Positions 1 to 11,493 of a DNA stretch of 64,000 bases are shown one piece after another. The notes below the pieces were generated by a model. That model worked only from the letters and a program-made list of their open reading frames with translations, was not told the origin of the DNA and did not search any database. The first letter of the stretch is position 1. Every line of letters begins with the position of its first letter. The DNA is from Cristatella mucedo (taxonomy: Eukaryota > Bryozoa > Phylactolaemata > Cristatellidae), in assembly GCA_009760855.2 (NCBI GenBank), contig WPIO01000355.1, positions 1-64,000 of the forward strand, given 5' to 3'. The translations under genes were made by a program, and so were the position numbers.

Positions 1-30
1 ACCCAGTCGGCTTCTCATGGGAAGAGAGGA

Positions 31-210
31 TATTGGGTCTGCTGTACCACGACAGCTGACCAGTCCGGCGAAAGCCAGTGTGTTGAGAACACGGACCCAC
101 TCGCAGCAGTTGCTAGCACTGCCCTCGTGCTGGCCGTGCGGCCCGGTTCTCCGTTTCCGAAATAAACGGTATCTGCCTGAGCCCTCTTGATCTGAGCTTG
201 ACTGCCAACA
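31..210 (+). repeat. Possible short LTR-like element, copy 1
   Basis: A 180-bp block begins TATTGGGTCTGC and ends GACTGCCAACA. In the second copy at 54687-54866 it begins TGTTGG and ends CCAACA, which is the TG...CA pattern of an LTR. An AATAAA hexamer lies about 40 bp before the 3' end. I find no target-site duplication and no primer-binding site, so the call is tentative. It could equally be the 3' end of an unrelated transcript. Confidence 0.25.
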
Positions 211-2825
211 TAAACATAAGTCTCGTGTTCGTCGCAGCCATACGACGCATTGCCAATGACTACCCTACGTCCGTCTGGCCATGCTCGACTGGGACTCCTG
301 TAACGCCGAAGGCTCGGTGGAGTAAGCTTAACCTGCAGCTTTCCTCGAGGCGTAACCTAGCGCCTATTGCCAGTAGGTGCGCGTCTACACACGATAATCA
401 GGCCACCCCGAACCAGCTTTACTGGCTCTGACCTCATCACTGTTACTAAAGGGGGTCGTGAGTCCACGTCGTGAACTGAAAAGCGAGACACATAAGTTGG
501 GGAGTTTACTGAGCTTTATTCGCAAGCGCACAAAGTTGCTGAGCACCTAGCTCAGTTTTACCTCCACACTCCTTGCACGCTCTCAACAGCACAAGCATGC
601 TAGCGGAGATAATAAGTCCCTGCACTTAGGTTACCTACGTCAATTGTGGGGAACGACCCCAATAAGACGAGCAGCCCGAATCAAATCCTAGACGCTGACT
701 GGAGAACAAGGGCACCGCTTCCACCTTAACGGCAGGAATACCATACGCACTACACCGAACTACTTCTAGTTAGCATCGGCAAATCGCTATGCCGCGACCG
801 CGGGCACAAACACTAAACACTAAAGATACATAAAAAGTGATCACGGGCGCTATACGACCGTATTCGGTAGGGTCCACTAAATTTTCACGAACGAAGGGTG
901 CCCGAGTTCCGCCTGGTCTGAATATTCGCGGGCAGCTCGTGCAAAGCAGATCGAGCAACGGTCACATGGCGGCTGTCCAATGATCGAAGCAGGGAGCTGA
1001 TGGGGACCAAGCACTGCCTGCATGTAGACGTGCCCGAACATTTCTGATCACGCACGGCTACTAAGCAACGGCACAGTTCCTCAACTGCGTGTACTCAGAG
1101 ACGGGGGCCGAACCCGCGAGGCTAGACTGAATGTAGAACCAACCAGAGTCCACTTCATTGAGAAATACTCAGCATGGCCGGTTTAGGGATCTCAAATAAT
1201 TTTGTAGTCGCTGGTTTGAAGTGCATTTCTCCTAAGCCTCCGTGCCTAAACCAAAAAGAGTTAGGCAAGCATTTCATGAAAACTTGGGTCCTGCAGATAG
1301 CTGACTTTAACAATATCTGGGTTTGGTGTTGATGTCTGCCGACGTCTGTTTAGCATGTACAACTCGAGTTGTGACCCTATGGGAAGTATTAAAGTGATGC
1401 TTTAGCACAGTGGAGGTCTGTATATTGAAGTGTACCAGTAAAGGCACGTAAAAAAGGTTATATCTTCAGCTAACACTGTAGTTAATAATGCTGCTCAGTG
1501 ACAATGTTTAAGGAAGGATCGCTTTTGACTTGAGATGAAATCAGGTTGCCTCTTGCTGCCGCCAGGTAGCTTTTCCATATTATCATGGAAAGACCGGAAA
1601 TTATTTCATAGTTCGAAGCGTCCACTACCATGCACAGGTATATATAGGCGAGCTTATACGGTTTGAATAAAAGCACTTTACATCTTATTTCATATTCGAA
1701 AGCAGCGATATAGCTCTTGAAGGTTACTGGAACAATTTGGATAGCTAAATGAAGTGTCTATCGTAATATTAGCAAAATATGTGTGAAATTATCTCAACTA
1801 ACGGGTTCTCAGTACTGTAGAGGCTGGTATAATAAAAAATAGAGAACCATGAAGTCTGCATTCCCAACATATTGATAAAAACAGCTGGCTTATAAACAGC
1901 CACCATGGTAAATTGGAGACTTTTAAAACCTCGAACTGACAGAGCTCATCTCTATGCTCCTGCAAGCCTCGTAAGTAAAAGCTCTTAATCGAAGGTTTTG
2001 CTTCCATGTAACCGCCTATGGATACCGAACCACCTCTACAAGGCGATATTCGATATCCGTGAGTTGGGCATAAAAAGAAAGTTCCATTCCGCACAATTAC
2101 AGGGCTAGCAGCTGTCATAACTACTGCAAGTAGCAGCACGCGATTTGTTAAGGATACCAAGGCATTGCAAATAACCCCAACGAAGTAGATGTAGGCAGTA
2201 ATAATATTATACCTGTAGCCTTATTGGTGCCGGCTCTCTGGCTTAAGCAATCATTCTACAAGCATGCATGCGAGCCTTTGAGAAGCCTGCAAACACAATC
2301 CGTGCCCATGTCGACGAACAAACGTAGATGGTTGTTCGAAATTTTATAAATGAGATAGACCTAATTTCTTCGAGATGTCCGTTGGGCGAAACAACATCGA
2401 TTAGTGCGGCTAGTGAAAACGAAATGTTTACTGGTACAACTGCTGCCAGTTTAGTTAGGTCTCATCGGAATTTTTTCAAACGCTTTATACAGGAGATAAG
2501 TAAATGTCCCCTACCTTTGGAGGTTTGTGACTGCTGATGCGAGACAATTTCATAGCTAGAAACTGGGTAGGACCGCGGGTAAATGAGATTATTGAGTGTG
2601 ACAAAATGAACATGCTACGAACATTACAATGACAAGGAAGGTGGCTAATAAATGTTCGGTGGTAGACGCATTTTTCGGCAAGACCTAACTAAAAACTTTG
2701 AGGACAGCATGTTCTTATAATCCGTTACCATACAGTTTGATGCAGCATTTTCCTTGTGGCAAGTCATACTAACAAAAATTACATTGATTATTCCTAAAGC
2801 CCCTTCAGAAAACGACACCAATCTC

Positions 2826-2836
2826 TACCTATCTCT

Positions 2837-2881
<45 letters not shown>

Positions 2882-2920
2882 CCTCTCTCTCTCTCTCACT
2901 CTTTCTCTGTCTCTGGTCAG
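2826..2920 (+). repeat. (CT)n microsatellite, SD copy 1
   Basis: Nearly pure CT dinucleotides with a few interruptions. The equivalent tract in SD copy 2 is at 57283-57365. Unlike the other CT tracts in the window, no GT14 coding sequence follows. The Leu/Ser-rich translation is only the reading of the repeat. Confidence 0.95.
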
Positions 2921-3325
2921 ATCATTTCTCTCCACATCCAAGGATCACTCCGAGTTCATGATTGATCACTACTTGTCGCAAATGTGCTGACGTTTTTTTC
3001 GGACCCGAAAGCAGCCATAATCCGACACTTGTGTGCATTGTACTTGTACTCTTTTGGGTTCTTATTTACTTGTTTACTGAGTTGCTCTAGCACGTGGTAC
3101 TTCCATCTGCCAGTAGCGATCTAATTTTGATAACATAAGTACTCCTGTCATTCAAATTTCAGTTTTTACCACATGTTATTGTCTTTGAATGATTTTGTAA
3201 GCAGTGGCAAACGAAGACTTTGACTAGGTTCTGCTTTATAATCGGTGCACCAGTTGGAAATGCAGTCTATAACTAGATATGAATATAACACTTAGTTGTA
3301 AGCTGATTTTGGATCTCCTGTGATG

Positions 3326-3340
3326 ACTATGGGCCTTGAA
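3326..3340 (+). repeat. Left target-site duplication of LINE-A
   Basis: The 15 bp ACTATGGGCCTTGAA recur with one mismatch at 6066-6080 (ACTATTGGCCTTGAA). The paralogous site at 57777-57791 has one uninterrupted copy running straight into AACGTCATC. That identifies an empty site. Confidence 0.9.
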
Positions 3341-3558
3341 TCGGTTGCTATCAGGTCTTCATCAAAGACAATGCCTCTCACCGTTGCGATATACCGACCT
3401 TCTAGCAGTCTAAACTTGTTTATAGAAGAGTTTTCAGAGTTCCTCGCTAAAATATTTGTGTGTGACAGGCCATTACTGATTTAAGGAGACGTCAATATTC
3501 ACGTCGAAAACCCTAGCAACCGCCAGGTACGCTCGTCGGTGTTCACATTCTAGATCTC

Positions 3559-4347
3559 GTGATCACTAAGGATGTCATCCCCACTGGCTTTGGGGTGTGC
3601 CCACTGACCCTCTCAGATCATTGTTTGGTCTCGTTTACTGTTCCTGCTTCCTCGTACGTGCAGGGCAATGTCGAATTTGCCAAACGACGTAACTTACAAA
3701 GCATTGACACGGACAATTTTTTTAAATATGTTTGTGATGCAGGCCTTCTTGATCTACATTCAGACTCGACCGGCAGCCTCGATACCCTCACTGATGCGAT
3801 GAACATGACACTCAGGAGTGCTCTTGACAAGCATGTTCCCGTTCCCTCTATCCGTGTTCGAAGCCATCGAGATTGCTTTCAATTTACAAAAAAACTCGTT
3901 AAGATGCGCCGTGTTAAGCGCAGGCTGGAACGTCGTTTCAAGAAATCGGGGTCTGAGGCTGACCTAGTCAATTTTAGAGACTTCCTTCGAGTTTACACCC
4001 GAAAGCTTAAAAAAGCCAGGGCTTCTTTTGTCATTGGAAAACTGAATTCCTGCCAGTCGGATACTAAACAGATTTATAAGACAGTAAACCATTTACTGGC
4101 TAATGCTGTTAGGTCGGACACCCCAGATATCAAGGGCTCAGCCGAAAAGTTTTCAGCCTTCTTTACTAAAAAAATTGTGCACATTCGTGCCTCCATTAAG
4201 CCCCCTTCGACCAAAGCAATCGCCGTTCCTCAACCTGTGATCTTTCTTAAAAGGTTCTCCGAAGTTTCTGCCTCTGACGTGGCTGCCTTAATAAGGTCTA
4301 GCAAAAAGAGCTCGTCTCATGAAGACCCTATACCTTCATCTCCGTAG
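3559..4347 (+). pseudogene. LINE-A ORF2 fragment: endonuclease end and linker
   Basis: Longest open piece of the LINE-A polyprotein (262 residues, first codon not ATG). It starts near the endonuclease SDH motif and continues through a basic linker (KKLVKMRRVKRRLERRFKK) towards the RT. The stop at 4345-4347 and a 28-bp tandem duplication just downstream separate it from the RT. It is a remnant of the element, not a host gene. Confidence 0.85.
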
Positions 4348-4612
4348 TCTTCACTCACAGACCAACTTATCCCTGCCATAACCAAGATTTGTAATGCTTC
4401 TTTGGGAAAAGGGGTCGTCCCCAAGTTCTTAAAATCGGCAATCATTAGACCTATTCTTAAAAAGCCTGGATTAGGCACAGAGATCCTAGCAACCTAGATT
4501 AGGCACAGAGATCCTAGCAAACTATCGTCCAGTTTCCCTTCTTTCGTTCTTATCAAAGATTCTTGAAAAAATTGCTGCTAAGCTGCTAGTTGTAGATATT
4601 GAAAATAATGGA

Positions 4613-5097
4613 ATGTCAGAAACATTTCAATCAGGTTTCAAGAGGCAGCACTCTACTGAAACTGCTCTCTTACGTGTTAGCAATGACATTCTACGTGGCA
4701 ACGACGACGGGAATGTCACTGCCCTAGCTCTGCTAGATCTGTCTGCTGCCTTCGACACCATTGATCACGAAGTTCTGCTTGAACGATTGAGAACAACGAT
4801 CGGTCTGGCAGACGAAGCACTGGCGTGGTTAAAATCATACTTTCTGATCGTGTTCAATCCGTGTCGTGTGGGGGTCAGGTCTCAGGCATGAGAAGGGTCA
4901 CCTGTGGAGTCCCTCAAGGGTCTGTACGTGGTCCCTTGCGGTTCTCCATTTATGCAATACCTATGGGAAAAGTCATTAAGGCCCATGGAATAGGATATCA
5001 CTTCTATGCTGACGATACTCAGTTGTATTTTTCATTTAAACCGTCTGAATCTGCTGCAGCAACTGAGAAACTGAATGCTTGCCTTGCCGATATTTGA
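4613..5097 (+). pseudogene. LINE-A ORF2 fragment: reverse transcriptase core
   Basis: Two overlapping frames, 4613-4891 and 4825-5097, carry consecutive RT motifs: STETALLRVSNDILRG, LDLSAAFDTIDHEVLLERL, then GVPQGSV and FYADDTQLYFSF. The frame changes around 4840-4890. The catalytic aspartates of the YADD box are intact, but the protein cannot be read through. Confidence 0.85.
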
Positions 5098-5323
5098 TCC
5101 TGGATTTCGGAAAACTTCCTGAAATTAAATGACGATAAAACCATACTGCTGCTAAAAGGACACCCTAAGCGTGTGGCTGGATTAAAAGGCTTTGCTTTTC
5201 TAATAGGTGATGCTATTGTGCGACCTTCACCGCATGCTTGTAATCTAAGTGTCGTTTTCGACAGCTGCCTCAATTTCAAAGCTTCATTCAGAAGACTGCC
5301 TCCACAGCTAGCCATCACATTCG

Positions 5324-5959
5324 TTGCCATCCAAAATTAGAAGCTGTCTCCCACAGTGGCTTGTAAAAGATTTAAATAGCTCTTTAGTTCCGTCTCGGCT
5401 TCATTGTTGTAATTCCCTTTTGGCTTGGCTGCCAAAGAAAGCCATTATGCCTCAACAGCGGACTATGAATATGGCTGCAAGGCTGGTCTTCAAGTCCCAG
5501 CGGTTTGAGCACGTGTCACCTCTGCTGGAAGAGCTAGGATGGTTGCAGGTTAAGAAAAGGATAGAGCAAAGCAAAGTTCTTACGCTGACCCCCAAGGCCC
5601 ATCACGGCTTGGCTCCTTCGTACCTTGCTGAACTGCTGCATCAGTTTCAGCCTGTTCGCGCCCCCAAGTCCTGTGTGGACAATAAATTGGCTGTCCCATT
5701 TCTCCGCTTAAAGACAGTTGGCGACAGAAGCTTTAGCTCTGCAGGTCCTAGACTGTGGAACTCGCTTCCACAATTCTTAGGCAACGACATCTACTCTCCA
5801 ACTGCCGACTATGGCACATCTTTTTCAGCGGTCCTGAACTGCTACTTCTATGCTACACACTACCTCAACTGCTCTCCTAACTCTGCTTTGCTTCCCACTT
5901 TCCCTTTTTTGCCTGAGACTAAGTCTTTTGGGTACCGAATGCGTACCGAAAGCCGCTGA
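5324..5959 (+). pseudogene. LINE-A ORF2 fragment: C-terminal region
   Basis: A 211-codon frame covering the part after the RT core, with the conserved block LEELGWLQVKKRIEQSKVL, then a THKA..GLAPSYLAELL-type stretch and RSFSSAGPRLWNSLP. The same block is found in the other LINE-A copies at 12052-12870 (minus) and 52740-53090 (plus). It is out of frame with the RT core. Confidence 0.85.
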
Positions 5960-6065
5960 GGCTGTGAGTGGGCTATACAAAACTCTCCTACGTAACACCA
6001 ACATGGTCTTGATGACTTTATGTAGTTAATGAAGGAGATACATTACATTAAATTACATTTACATT

Positions 6066-6640
6066 ACTATTGGCCTTGAATAACGTCATCTCGTACATCA
6101 CATTGTTTAACTTTACAAAGTCACAAAAACTAGATGGGTAAAGTGTGGGAAAAATTATGATATGGTACTCACAGTCCTGGCGGCTTTCTGTACAACTAGC
6201 AGGTGACAGATTGTATGATCAGTGGTCGTGATCGGTATTTGTGTTAGAATATCGTCCGGGGCTATTTAATTAGCGGCCGTACCTCAGTTGTATCATAAGC
6301 TGTTTAACAACCACAATATCGGAAACTTATAGCCTAGCCCATAAGAAATCACGCTCCTGTGGATATCTAAAAGCTCATGGCTTCCGGCTGCTGGGTGTCA
6401 CGTGCCAGCTGCTGCCTTAGCTATGCAGGCCTGCATGTTAGTTATGATCGTCAGCAGCTGTTATCGCTTCGTCATTGTAAATCAAATTCATACCTAGATA
6501 TTAATTGTGTAGCTAAGATTAATGATCTATGCATTACCAAAAAAAAGCACCAAGTAGCCGCAGCAGCGGCCGGAACCACAAGGTCAGACGACTCTGGTTA
6601 AGCAGGAACATCAAGCTGAGTACCTGCTTGTTCTGTATTC
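6066..6640. repeat. SD copy 1, middle part
   Basis: Continues the duplication after LINE-A and matches about 57777-58400. It holds only short unsupported frames, including an Ala-rich one at 6377-6601. The tract has a few small length differences from copy 2. No gene is supported. Confidence 0.85.
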
Positions 6641-9545
6641 TTATTATTGTCCCGGACCGATCAGCACGCTCCCCCACATGAATTACTGTAAATCTCTCTA
6701 ACTTGGTGGTCATCAGGCCTGTTGCAACTCCGTCGGCCAGACTTAAGGCTAGCCTTCCATTCCTAGCTCAACGTGCATGAACGTTTGGTAATAAGCGACC
6801 TTATATCTGAAAATGGTATCGACCTGCTCGCCCTAACTGAAAGTTCGTTAAAATCGATAAATTTTCCGACTATTTATGAGGCAACCCTATCTAGTTTCTC
6901 GTTATTTTACACACCTATATCAATATAAACTAGAGGTGGTGTTGATTTTAACGTGAGCTCGAAATTCAACTTCAAACCATTTGCAGCACCCTTGTAGCAT
7001 AATTTTGAATCAATTGTCTCGATCTCATCTGTAAAGAAGCTACCGATAGTGGCAGAAGTCTTTCGCCCACCAGGTACCAGATCGTCCTTTATTTCGGAAT
7101 TTTCCAATCTATATAATTTTGTTTTCGCGTGCAAAAAATCAATCCTTCCACGTTAGAGGTGATTTCAACGTTCACTTTGGTACTTTATCAAAAGTTTTTA
7201 GCACCAAATTTTGTGCATTGACTGACTCATTGTCTCTCGTGGCTCATGCCCATGGCCCTACTCTCATCAAGGGTCCCACACGCGACCGGATATTCTCATA
7301 CAACAGCACTCTGTAATTACAAATTCTCTTCAAATCCAGCTTCTCTAACCACGTGCAGATATCATTCAGTCTACAGTGTTTGCCCACCTCCTCCTCCAAA
7401 ATAACCTTTGAATCACGAAACCTCAAGACCCTTGACAATAATGCTGTCGGTGCGAGAATATCTGCTGCACCTCTGACGCTCAGTCCTCCCTCTGATCTGT
7501 CATCATTGGTAGATAGCTACAACACGAAACTAGCTGACAGGCTCGACGAGTTTGCACCACTGACAAAGAGCACTGTGTGCGCCTGCCCTGACTGCCTGTG
7601 GTTTACCACAGACATTAAACTAGCCAGGTCTACTTAGTGAAAACTTGAAAAAAGCACACACACGATCTAAACTGACTGTCCATCGACAGGCATATGAAGA
7701 CTACTGTAGGCACCTATCGATCTTAGCAAAGGCCAAGTTTAGATTCTACAGGAACATTGTTAAATCACAAAAACACAATAAAAAATGCTGATGTTGACGA
7801 TAAACAATCTCCTCAACAGCTTGGCGCTTAGCTCCTTACTTGATGATACTTGTGATGAAGCCGATCACTTGTCTCGATTCTTTGTGCAGAAGATAGACAA
7901 GATCGAAGAATCGATCCCTGCGATGACAAAACCCTCACTAGTCTGCTGTTCCCTCATTCCTGGCTGCACCTGAATGTCTACATTTAAGCAGGTCACTAGT
8001 AATCTAGTCCGAAAGTTCGTATCTCAATCAAACCAGAATTATCGTCTGGACACGATTCCCATTGTACTGTTCCTATGTTGCATTGATCTGCTGCTGCCAT
8101 GCATACCGAACATCAATAATACGTCATTAGCCTTAAGTCATGTCCCAGCAAATTTCAAAAACGCTGTATTCAGGCTACTTCTCAAGAAAGCAACATTAGA
8201 CCAAGAGAACATAAGCAACTACCGCCCAGTCTCCCTTCCACCTTTACTTTCAGACACCGGAAAAATTTGCGGCCGACCAGCAGAACTCATATGTCGAATC
8301 TTCACACCTGCAATTTCCAGTATGGCTTTTTAGCTAATCACTCCACAGAGTCAGCATTGCTTAGGGTACACAACGACCTACTAAGGAATGCGGACATGGA
8401 AAGAGTGTCTTTGCTTGCTTTGCTCGATCTTTTGGCAGCTTTTGATACGATCGAGCACAAAGTTTGTCTTGAGCACCGCCCGTCTCGCCTGGGCATCGCT
8501 GGCACTGTTCTGCAGTGGTTCAGGTCTTATCTCAGTAGGAGACTAAAGGGTAGTGACTTCAATATACAACGATCATCTGAGGTACCTCTGAAATATGGGG
8601 TACATCAGGACTCCGTGTTAGGTCCAGTTCTTTTTTCGGTTCATACTCTTTCTCTCTTTTGCTGATGTGATTGCCAAGCACAATCTAGGCATTCACTTCA
8701 ATGTGGATGACACTCAGTTTTGCCTTTGCTTTGATCCCTCCCAGCCTTCAAGCACCTCAAATTAGCTCAAGTTACCTAATGCATTTATTGATGACATCCA
8801 CACGTTGATGGTTGCAAATTTTCTAAAACTAAACGATGATAAAAAACTACCTTACTAGTCATGGGCTTACCAAAAATCACGAATTGGAAAGGCTGACGCT
8901 CAAAATTTGTTCCGCTAACATATATCCAGTTGAATCAACTCGAAATCCAGGTGTCATATTCCAAAGCGACCTCTCGTTAGACTGCCGTATCAACTCCACA
9001 GTCAAATCTGCCTATTTTCAGCTTTACAACATTGCTAAAATTGGGCTTGTTCAGATATGGATACCACGTCCAAGTTTATTCATGCATTCGTGACATCCCG
9101 TCTCGACTTCTGCAACTTACCACTCACTGGCCTTCCAGCATGTGCGATTATGCGATTGAAGCTGGTGCAAAACTCTGCAGCTAGGCTTGTCTGTCGTGAG
9201 CTTCACAGTTGCCACATTACACCACTTCTCGCCGACCTGCACTGGCTACTAGTGAAGAAACGGATCGGCTTTGGGGTTTTGTCCGTTCATGTAAAAACCA
9301 TAGTACCATGTATAAAACCAACAGTACCATGTAAAAACCTCAAATCCTTTAGAGCATTTAGTTAACACGCTCCCAACGCCTTGAACTCCCGCCCGAACTG
9401 AGTCTGAACATCCCCTGACCTGACCAAATTAAAAAAGAACTAAAAAAACACCTATTAAGGACAGCCTTTAGTGGGTCCCTACGATTCGTCCTCCATGTGC
9501 TTATGCTAGCTGACACTGTGTATGCTGTCACTAATCATAATGTAA
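6640..9545 (+). mobile_element. LINE-B, CR1-like, degenerate, inside SD copy 1
   Basis: A long, badly decayed element. Endonuclease traces include an LLALTES-like stretch near 6820, RPPGT in the wrong phase near 7060-7080, and GDFNVHFG at 7158-7181. Linker motifs follow (LWFTTDIKLARS near 7600; LTVHRQAYEDYC near 7670). RT traces are STESALLRVHNDLL near 8345, LDLLAAFDTIEHK near 8423 and a mutated NVDD box near 8700. The C-terminal block LVQNSAARLVCRELHSCHITPLLADLHWL is open at 9057-9365. The 3' (ATT)n tail is missing. Copy 2 at 58.4-61.27 kb shares the insertion, so it predates the duplication. The 5' limit is uncertain. Confidence 0.85.
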
Positions 9546-9599
9546 TCCTAATGACGATGTTTCGATCTTCTGCGAGGTTCTCGGATTGAGAAATAGATG

Positions 9600-10255
9600 A
9601 GTGGTTATGTAGGCAAATTTTATATGACTTATGTTTGAAATGAAAAAAAACATGCCAGAATCAGGAAAACATACTTTGTTGTGTCGTAGCAAGTTATTGC
9701 ACTCAGTAGAGTCTACCGGAGCCCTGCCCCATTCAGCAACCAAAGAGTGCATCTGGTGGACCACTGACCGGCATCCTGTCGACTTGTCTAGACCTGTCGG
9801 GCTGAGACAGACATAACTAACGCGAGTTCCCACACGACTCATTAAAGGTTTCCTTTTATCTCTGTACTTTTTACATGAATCATTGAATGCCGTTGGTGCA
9901 TAGAGCTGAAGCCACGTTCATTTCGCCATTGCCTGTAAAGTACAAAGAGGTCAGAGCAAGTCAATATACGTACTTTTTAGTCTGTTCACTTAAGTCTGTC
10001 TAACCTCTTGATACCTTTGAAGGAATTTATTATCTTTGCGCTGGAAGTAATTGTCTTGCAAATTGAATGGCTGTGCAGAGCAAGCAGACCAGTGGCTTCC
10101 GGCATTTCCCATTGACTAGCCTGACTCCGTGTGGAAAAACAGGCTTGTTTGCTGCTTGCCCAGCGTGCAACAATAGAAAAACTTTTAATAGTCTCGTTGA
10201 AATTGTTACGTCTGAAAAGGCACAGCATTTTCAGCAACATTACTGTTTAAAGTAT
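9600..10255 (+). repeat. Unit U1, segment C
   Basis: One of about seven copies of a noncoding segment. Others lie near 17.98-18.66, 25.06-25.72 (minus), 37.43-38.17 (minus), 43.88-44.56 (minus), 50.2-50.62 (minus) and 61.3-62.0 kb. A recognisable core reads GTGGACCACTGACCGGCATC near 9758, and a second block near 10076-10180 contains CATTGACTAGCCTGACT. Segment D is missing here, so C runs into E. No protein was recognised. Confidence 0.8.
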
Positions 10256-11245
10256 TAATATATTTAAATACTGTGAAAGAAATTAACATTCGGTGAAAGC
10301 AGTCTACTAAAGCTCTTGATCTGTACTCACTAACCACTAATCCTGGGCGAATAATGCCTGCCAAGCTTTTTAATGCACTGCAAATATGGAGAAAGCTGGC
10401 ACTTCCAAGCCCTGCTAACGAATACCAGGTGCTATGACAATGAACTTAAGTATACCGGCAGGGCCACTCATTCCTAATACACGGATTTATTTATTTTGAA
10501 TAGGTCTATACTTCAAGGCCTTTGTGAACTGAGAGCTTACCGTGCCAACAATAGAAACAGATCGCTGTGGAGCCCAAAAAAAGCACTGGCAGGTTCAAAA
10601 TCTCTGGCAGGCGACCGGTAGCCTAGAACGACTATAAAAGATCATGACCGAAATCTATCTTCTGAAACTTCCAAGCATGCGACCAGCGAGGTATACATAG
10701 GCAGCCGCCTGTTTGACTTAGCACTTCCCACATCAGGTCCATCCTGTTAGTGGCTTGCCTCAGCCCTTACAGCAGCCAGACTAAACCGCTAACCACAAGG
10801 TCTATTGCCAGACAGCAGTTGGTGATTGTAGTGGAAGTCCATGGCCTATTAGTCCGGTAGTCCTTTCATGCTTTGTTTTGCTCTCTTCGAAGCCCACAGG
10901 CTTAGAAAACTCTACAGCTGCATGCATAGTCGTTCCACGATATTGCAGGTGTACAATCGCTCCCTACCGTGAGACGTAACTACAGTCGATTCCCAGCCGA
11001 TCCAGAACGTGTAACCACGTGGCCATAGAGAGGCTACACCTAACACTGCCATGCAGCTGGCTTTGGAAGCAGCTGCAGCCAGGTTCTACGTTATTAGTAA
11101 TCAGCAGTATAATGCAAAGAGCAATACACTGCCTCATCCCTGGCCTAAGGCCAAGCCGCTAGATTTGTTCCACTCACTATCAAACTATCGACCCTTAGAC
11201 CTCACCATCCATCAGCTGCACCCTATCGCTCGCTAGCTGAAGTTG
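10255..11245 (+). repeat. Unit U1, segment E: 5' flank of the GT14 copy
   Basis: Noncoding sequence just upstream of the broken GT14 copy. It matches the 5' flanks of U3 (34.4-35.5 kb, minus) and U4 (41.7-42.4 kb, minus), and the window end (63.5-64.0 kb, plus). Landmarks are GCCTGCCAAGCTTTTTAA near 10353 and CTTAAGTATACCGGCAGGGC near 10445. It may contain the promoter and first untranslated part of the family, but no core promoter element was convincing. Confidence 0.8.
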
Positions 11246-11261
11246 GATTTTCCTAAGTTCT

Positions 11262-11380
11262 TTTTGTCTCTCTCTCTCGCTCGTTCTTGCTCTCTCTCTC
11301 TCTTTCTCCCTATTTCTCTTTCCTTTATTCTCTCTCTCTCTCTCTTTCTCTCTGCCTCATTCTTTCTCTTTCTGGCCGTC
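11262..11380 (+). repeat. (CT)n tract upstream of GT14 pseudogene U1
   Basis: An interrupted CT-rich tract about 115 bp before the position of the start codon. Equivalent tracts precede U3, U4 and U8 on the gene-sense strand, so the tract is an ancestral part of the duplicated unit. It lies between segment E and the coding region, where a 5' untranslated region would be. Confidence 0.9.
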
Positions 11381-11493
11381 TTTACTTCTCACTTGCTAAA
11401 TCTGCACTCTAGTCCGTCAAAGAGTGGCTCCGGAACGGGCCTGCTGACGTGAGTAGCTGTACCTTGCAGCTCGTCAAGTGCCGTACTCTGCCT

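Larger units (their letters stand above)
1..3340. repeat. Segmental duplication SD, copy 1, left part
   Basis: Noncoding sequence matching 54657-57795 in the same orientation, with scattered substitutions and small indels. Base 1 corresponds to 54657. No open frame is shared by both copies: the longest, on the minus strand at 1798-2160, begins at TTG and has an in-frame TAA in the other copy. Copy 1 holds about 231 bp (556-786) that copy 2 lacks. A (CT)n tract lies near 2826-2920. The duplication continues after the LINE-A insertion at 6066. No RNA gene or promoter was recognised. Confidence 0.9.
3341..6065 (+). mobile_element. LINE-A, CR1/L2-like non-LTR retrotransposon, 5'-truncated
   Basis: The 5' end falls inside an APE-type endonuclease. 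A degenerate GDVNIH motif lies at 3485-3502 and SDHCLVSF near 3616. Next come the endonuclease-RT linker and the reverse transcriptase: QSGFKRQHSTETALL near 4630, LDLSAAFDTIDHE near 4733, GVPQGSV near 4906, and the catalytic box FYADD at 5002-5016. The conserved C-terminal region is open at 5324-5959. The tail is ATTACATT-like (6040-6065). The element is flanked by a 15-bp target duplication and is absent from the paralogous site at 57.78 kb. It is inactive: the frame is broken near 4345, 4470-4520, 4890, 5095 and 5270. Non-LTR elements with endonuclease plus RT insert by target-primed reverse transcription, which fits the 5' truncation. The clade is inferred from motifs; a phylogeny was not run. 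Confidence 0.9.

Noticed and set aside
1798-2160. 120-codon minus-strand frame with a signal-peptide-like start
   Set aside because: The first codon is TTG, and the aligned sequence in SD copy 2 (about 56270-56620) has an in-frame TAA early on. Not conserved as coding.
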